Shown here: piece by piece, positions 8,044 to 11,189 of the stretch
How the letters are laid out: each line of letters begins with the position of its first letter
Position numbering within the stretch: the stretch's first letter is position 1
Source of the DNA: Ignavibacteriota bacterium
GTDB taxonomy: Bacteria > Bacteroidota > Kapaibacteriia > Palsa-1295
Direction: 5' to 3'
DNA: 11,189 nucleotides
NCBI GenBank assembly: GCA_003151215.1
Contig: PLXB01000264.1
Span: 1,323 to 12,511 of the forward strand
Notes under the pieces: generated by a model
The model's input: the letters and a program-made list of their open reading frames with translations, nothing else
The model's database searches: none
What the model was told of the DNA's origin: nothing
Translations under genes and position numbers: made by a program

Positions 8044-9171
8044 GAGCGTGAATTCCGGCGCATTCGGATGAGTGAGCTCTATGACGCTTTCACCCAGGAT
8101 GCTGCTAACTATGACCTGCAAAATATTTGCCGAGACATTATGCACGGTGATGATGCCTGTTGTGGGGTTGGGGGAGAGGAAGATATTTATGTCGGGTTGA
8201 AGTGATTTTTTTACATCGGCTATTCCGAAATCCGAGAGTGGTCGGCGCCAGGCACCACTGTAGCCTCCAGCAAAAATATACTTGCCGCTCATAAATAGTG
8301 TCGATATATAGGTATCTGTAAGACCTGTACTAACATTTGACCAGTTTGCCCCGTTGTTTGTAGACAGGTAAACGCCACCTGGTGAAACCGCCGCAAAGAT
8401 ATTTGTGCCACTCACTGCAAAAGCATCGATCTCAACGCCAATAAAATCTGAGCTAACCGCTTTCCAACTTATGCCGTTGTCCGTCGAAAGTAAAATCCCA
8501 CTATCCCTTGTCCCTGCAAAGAGATTTCCCCCACTTACAGCAAGAGCATGGACTTGTGCGTATGGCATGCCTACAGAAACTCGGTTCCAATTCGCACCGT
8601 TATCTGTCGAGAGAAAAACACCACCACCTCTGCCGCTATAAGTGCCTGCAAAGAGATTCGTATCAATTATTGCAAAAGAAGTAACGCCATCGGTATCCGA
8701 TAAATTTGATTCCGTCCAAGTTCCACCGTTGTTTGTGGTGAAAAACAAGCCGCGGGAAGTGGCAGCAAAAAGAAGAGAGCCCTTTACTGCGAACGCCATA
8801 ACGTATCCGCTTTTCAGACCGGAATCTGTTTTCGTCCAGCTAGTATCGTCGGAATTTAGACGGCAGACACCGACGTAATCACCAGCGAAGAGATCTGTGC
8901 CGTTCGATGCAAGCGCATAGACAGAATCGCTGGTCAAGCCGGAAGGGACTACAGCCCACTCCGATCCGTAATTGGTGGAGCGAAAAACTCTTCCATGAGC
9001 TTTGATTCCCGCGTAAAGATTCGTACCTTTCATCGCAAAAGAAGTAACTCCTTCCATTTGATAATACAATGGTTTGGGTTCGGGGGTTAAAATCCACTGA
9101 CTTCTGGCATCGGGCAATAAACTGAACATTACAAAAAAGACCGCTGCTATGATAAAAAGTTTTTGCTTCAT
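7957..9171 (-). CDS. Secreted seven-blade beta-propeller protein (BNR/Asp-box repeats) with T9SS sorting domain
   Basis: The 404-residue protein opens with a signal peptide (MKQKLFIIAAVFFVMFSLL, probable cleavage at ARS-Q near residue 25). Residues of about 41-317 form seven repeats of about 40 residues with the pattern F-A-V-x-G-T-N-L-F-A-G, then a turn, then S-T-D-N-G-x-x-W. Asp-box-like motifs include STNYGSEW, TTNNGGTW, STDNGANW, STDNGISW and STNNGANW. Blade 2 has a degenerate NSDDTSW and the last blade lacks one. Such repeats occur in sialidase-fold and photosystem-stability-factor-like propellers. No sialidase active-site arginine triad could be assigned, so an enzymatic role is not claimed. 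Residues 326-404 are a T9SS type A sorting domain with SPNPTTG, SSILGESV and DLSKLPPGTYFARF. The protein should be exported to the cell surface or medium. A strong AAGGAG lies 8 nt before the ATG. Confidence 0.85.
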   Translation of the reverse strand: MKQKLFIIAAVFFVMFSLLPDARSQWILTPEPKPLYYQMEGVTSFAMKGTNLYAGIKAHGRVFRSTNYGSEWAVVPSGLTSDSVYALASNGTDLFAGDYVGVCRLNSDDTSWTKTDSGLKSGYVMAFAVKGSLLFAATSRGLFFTTNNGGTWTESNLSDTDGVTSFAIIDTNLFAGTYSGRGGGVFLSTDNGANWNRVSVGMPYAQVHALAVSGGNLFAGTRDSGILLSTDNGISWKAVSSDFIGVEIDAFAVSGTNIFAAVSPGGVYLSTNNGANWSNVSTGLTDTYISTLFMSGKYIFAGGYSGAWRRPLSDFGIADVKKSLQPDINIFLSPNPTTGIITVHNVSANILQVIVSSILGESVIELTHPNAPEFTLDLSKLPPGTYFARFVMADDVVTREIVKN

Positions 9172-9176
9172 TATCC

Positions 9177-9272
9177 TTACTCCTTCATAATTTTCCTCGA
9201 GACAACTTCATTCGCCATTGTAAATCTCGCAAAGTATATCCCAGCCGGAAATTTCGAGATTGCAGAATTATA
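9177..9272 (-). pseudogene. Orphan T9SS sorting-domain tail, remnant B
   Basis: Immediately after the TAA of the HEWGTFT gene (9273-9275), and in the same frame, the minus strand reads YNS, then AISKFPAGIYFARF and TMANEVVSRKIMKE, then TAA at 9177-9179. This matches the last 28 residues of the propeller protein's sorting domain (16 identities) but has no start codon, no signal peptide and no upstream part of the domain. I read it as the 3' remnant of a lost T9SS cargo gene. Its frame is intact, so it is either young or kept for another reason. Its last two sense codons, AAG GAG, form the ribosome-binding site of the propeller gene. Confidence 0.75.
9180..9185 (-). promoter_or_regulatory. Ribosome-binding site of the propeller gene, inside remnant B
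   Basis: AAGGAG lies 8 nt before the ATG at 9169-9171. It is the clearest Shine-Dalgarno in the window and fixes the propeller start. It is also the last two sense codons of the orphan tail, so the tail's original gene and the propeller gene were probably neighbours in one transcript. Confidence 0.7.
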
Positions 9273-10715
9273 TTACCTCACCAGCATCAGCGGCATCTGC
9301 CGGGTAATGCCATTGGAGCGGATAAGGCAGAGGTACATTCCCGGCGGCATATCCTGCGCATTCCAGATGAAGGAATGATCACCTGCTTCAAGCTCTCCGC
9401 TGAAAAGCCGAGCGACCTCTGCACCGAGTAAATTTGAAATACTCACTTCTACAGTGCTGCGATCTGATGAGGAGAACGTAAGCTTTGCAGATGAAGAGAA
9501 AGGATTCGGGTTAACTCTGATGTCTGTTGCAATAGGGCTGCTCGTCTTCACGCCTGAGGCAGTCAGAGCAGCTACACGGGCTTGGTAGGCAAGGTAATAA
9601 CGATCGTTATAATAATCTCCGGTGCCATTAGCGAAATCCTGCACAAGCTGTTTTTCGAACTGCGGCGTCAGAATTTCCGAACGTGCAACAAGTACGCGCT
9701 GAACGTCATCGGGTTTTGGCGTGATCGTCATCGGGAGTGATTTATTGGTAGCATCGTGCGGCACGATCCATAAGATGCGAAGCCCAGTCGTCCCGAAATA
9801 ACTCTGCTGCCATGTATCGATCATGGCATCTGCTTCTTTTAAGTAAAGTCCTTTTTCGACTAATTTGTCGCGGAATTTCGTCAGGACTGACTCAAACGTA
9901 CTTGCAGTATTTTGAGCCGGAGAGGAGCATTGAATTTTTTCCCAACCATTGATCGGACCCTCCCACCAAACAACGTTAGTGCTATCGCCGGTTATCTCAT
10001 CTACTTTACGCTCAAAAACAAAGCCGTAGAGGATGTTGTAATGCGTGAGGTTTTCAATATTGAGTGTATTCCCTTTGAAAAAGGTTTTCAGAAGATAGCT
10101 TGAATTGGTGCCTCCATCCATAAAACTTGCATTACCGACGCCACGGTAAAAAAGGTATTTCTCGACATTGCCGAGTGAATCGGTTAGGACATTGGCATCA
10201 GTTGCACGGGGTGCTTCCCATGTATGCGTTTCGTAGGGCTTCCACATTCCTGTCGTATCGGAAGCAGAATGAGCCAGAATATTGGGATTCCATGCGATCC
10301 AGCCATTATGCTGCGTTGCGAAATCGATCGTGCCGTAATAACTTGCTATTTCTCCATCCGATCTTTCGGGATACCATTGGCTTATTGTCCCTCCTGGCCA
10401 ATTGACTTTGACCGATACGGTGCGTGCCTTATCCGAATAAAAATAGATAACCGGAGTTTCCATTTTTAACGTGACGTTATCGCATTCCAAATAAAGCCCT
10501 TTATGGATAAAACCGCCGTAGGCAAAGCCGGGAAAATGCTCCACGAAATCAGGTAGGTATTCTTCCTCACGGTACAAGCCGGGAAGAAGCACTCCGTCGC
10601 TGCCGGCAAGAGTTGTAAATGTGCCCCACTCATGCACGACAAAAGGCTTTTGGGCATGAGAGGGAGTAATGAACGAAAAAGAAATGAGGAGAAGTGCAAT
10701 AAGTTGATGTTTCAT
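9273..10715 (-). CDS. Secreted protein of unknown function with N-terminal HEWGTFT motif and T9SS sorting domain
   Basis: I chose the ATG at 10713-10715 because it starts a standard signal peptide (MKHQLIALLLISFSFITPSHA, cleavage before Q22). The frame is open to an ATG at 10766, but that adds 17 residues with no export logic. The 480-residue product continues with VVHEWGTFTTLAGSDG and then LPDFVEHFPGF. I recall HEWGTFT plus SDG as an uncharacterised motif in secreted proteins of several phyla, including planctomycetes and myxobacteria. I know of no established function. The middle carries many Trp and Tyr residues and strand-like stretches (VIYFYSDKARTVSVKVNWPGG, VFERKVDEITGD). The last 85 or so residues are a T9SS sorting domain: VNPNPFSSSAKLTF, ISNLLGAEVARL, MPPGMYLCLIRSNG. 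This tail differs in class from the propeller tail. No Shine-Dalgarno is visible before the ATG. Confidence 0.82.
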   Translation of the reverse strand: MKHQLIALLLISFSFITPSHAQKPFVVHEWGTFTTLAGSDGVLLPGLYREEEYLPDFVEHFPGFAYGGFIHKGLYLECDNVTLKMETPVIYFYSDKARTVSVKVNWPGGTISQWYPERSDGEIASYYGTIDFATQHNGWIAWNPNILAHSASDTTGMWKPYETHTWEAPRATDANVLTDSLGNVEKYLFYRGVGNASFMDGGTNSSYLLKTFFKGNTLNIENLTHYNILYGFVFERKVDEITGDSTNVVWWEGPINGWEKIQCSSPAQNTASTFESVLTKFRDKLVEKGLYLKEADAMIDTWQQSYFGTTGLRILWIVPHDATNKSLPMTITPKPDDVQRVLVARSEILTPQFEKQLVQDFANGTGDYYNDRYYLAYQARVAALTASGVKTSSPIATDIRVNPNPFSSSAKLTFSSSDRSTVEVSISNLLGAEVARLFSGELEAGDHSFIWNAQDMPPGMYLCLIRSNGITRQMPLMLVR

Positions 10716-10782
10716 GGTCGTTGCCGGAATGTTAAAGCTACTAAGAAAACGTTTCAGTACTCCCATAGTTACATGAAAGGAA

Positions 10783-10800
10783 TACGTAAAAATATACGTA
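10783..10800. promoter_or_regulatory. Paired TACGTA palindromes upstream of the HEWGTFT gene
   Basis: Two copies of the self-complementary hexamer TACGTA (10783-10788 and 10795-10800) are spaced 12 nt centre to centre, about 68-85 nt before the HEWGTFT start. The spacing places them roughly one helical turn apart on the same face of the DNA. They could be an operator or part of a promoter. No partner regulator is in the window. The rest of the 106-nt stretch 10716-10821 shows nothing I can name. Confidence 0.3.
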
Positions 10801-10821
10801 GGGCGGAAAGATTAATAAGAC

Positions 10822-10923
10822 CTACTTCTTCACAATCTTCCTGGTAATAACCTCATTCGCTGACGAGAACCTCGCAAAGTATGTGCCCGGTGGAAGCTTC
10901 GAAAGATCGTGTGAATTGCAGTG
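10822..10923 (-). pseudogene. Orphan T9SS sorting-domain tail, remnant C
   Basis: Directly after the TAG of the SIMPL gene (10924-10926), in the same frame, the minus strand reads HCNSH, then DLSKLPPGTYFARF and SSANEVITRKIVKK, then TAG at 10822-10824. This is the last third of a T9SS sorting domain with no gene body. Over 87 nt it is 80 percent identical to the propeller copy. Just upstream the two share AATTCAC, after which this copy has two bases fewer than the propeller gene (AC against GCTC), so the ancestral frame is broken there. Homology stops a few bases further upstream. I read it as a remnant of a deleted or replaced T9SS cargo gene. Confidence 0.75.
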
Positions 10924-11189
10924 CTACTTCACCGAAAACGTTACCTTCACTTCTACTTTTTTCTTTATCTCTTTCGGGTTGATCTGTCCTGGTCCGCGGC
11001 GTTCTTCTTCTTCACGTCCCATGCTCATTGGCGCAGATGCCCCGGCAGATTCAGCATCGCTGACAGAAATAATTTCGCCGAGTGAGCCGCCCATTTCCTT
11101 TGCAAGGCGTCCGGCTTCTTCGCGCGCATCTTCGATAGCTTGTTTCGTCGCGTCGTTTTCCATTTTTTCTTTATTTGATGCATCGTAGC
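10924..11189 (-). CDS. SIMPL domain (DUF541) protein, C-terminal part only
   Basis: The minus-strand frame is open to the right edge, reading YDASNKEK before the Met at 11161-11163, so that Met is internal and the gene begins outside the window. The visible 87 residues show the ending typical of SIMPL/DUF541 proteins: SNKEKMEND, then the helix KQAIEDAREEAGRLAKEMG, then SLGEIISVSD, a low-complexity Ala/Ser/Met/Glu-rich insert, and the terminal strand INPKEIKKKVEVKVTFSVK. SIMPL proteins (E. coli YggE is one) are exported or membrane-associated, and a role in oxidative stress resistance has been suggested. The charged insert REEEERRGP before the last strand is a common variable loop. It is the first visible gene of the minus-strand cluster, 208 nt upstream of the HEWGTFT start, with remnant C between them. 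Confidence 0.8.
   Translation of the reverse strand, partial: YDASNKEKMENDATKQAIEDAREEAGRLAKEMGGSLGEIISVSDAESAGASAPMSMGREEEERRGPGQINPKEIKKKVEVKVTFSVK

Noticed and set aside
8405..8878. Two adjoining plus-strand open frames of exactly 78 codons each, antisense to the propeller gene
   Set aside because: They mirror the regular 40-residue repeats on the minus strand, have no signal or motif, and show a composition set by the antisense of Gly/Thr/Asn/Phe codons.
7957..9171. Sialidase function for the propeller protein
   Set aside because: Asp-box repeats alone do not indicate sialidase. The arginine triad and RIP motif could not be identified, and one blade is degenerate.
10924..10926. Programmed readthrough of the SIMPL TAG to add a sorting tail
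   Set aside because: No readthrough context or structure was seen, and the two-base loss at the junction points to decay. Being in frame has a one-in-three chance by accident.
10913..10941. A +1 frame across the end of the SIMPL gene reads NVFGEVALQF, which looks like the middle of a T9SS sorting domain
   Set aside because: The SIMPL frame itself ends normally (KVTFSVK), and the spacer usually found between this motif and DLSKLPPG is missing, so it is probably chance. A homology search with the nucleotide stretch would settle it.
1..11189. Mobile element, integrase, CRISPR array, tRNA or rRNA
   Set aside because: No transposase motifs, terminal inverted repeats, regularly spaced short repeats or RNA gene signatures were seen on either strand.

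Overview
The window looks like a chromosomal segment from a member of the FCB superphylum (Bacteroidota, Ignavibacteriota or Kapabacteria-like). The main reason is that two secreted proteins end in type IX secretion (T9SS) C-terminal sorting domains. Most genes also lack a clear Shine-Dalgarno sequence, and base composition is moderate. No RNA gene, CRISPR array, transposase or convincing rho-independent terminator was seen. Species cannot be named from this sequence alone.

Positions 1-3325 (+ strand) hold a compact, probably co-transcribed run: the 3' part of a glycolate oxidase FAD subunit (glcE-like, cut by the left edge), the iron-sulfur subunit glcF, a HAD-family phosphatase and a Qnr/MfpA-like pentapeptide-repeat protein. 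Gaps are 3, 51 and 17 nt. A small orphan lipoprotein follows convergently (3340-3780, - strand). Positions 3897-7900 (+ strand) hold an ANL-family acyl-CoA ligase and then polyphosphate kinase 1, which has both catalytic histidines and a good candidate promoter in front of it.

Positions 7957-11189 (all - strand) are the accessory part. Read in the direction of transcription, from the right edge, they are: the C-terminal end of a SIMPL/DUF541 protein, an orphan T9SS-tail fragment, a secreted protein carrying an N-terminal HEWGTFT motif and its own T9SS tail, a second orphan T9SS-tail fragment, and a secreted seven-blade propeller protein with a T9SS tail. Three 87-nt direct copies of one T9SS tail-coding sequence therefore punctuate the region at 7957-8043, 9177-9263 and 10822-10908. 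Only the first belongs to an intact gene. The other two follow directly, and in frame, the stop codons of unrelated genes. The simplest reading is that gene bodies were swapped or deleted by recombination while the conserved tails stayed behind. One remnant now supplies the ribosome-binding site of the next gene.

The left half is ordinary metabolism: glycolate oxidation with a possible phosphatase, fatty acid activation and polyphosphate synthesis. The most unusual signal is the set of repeated, orphaned sorting-domain tails on the right.
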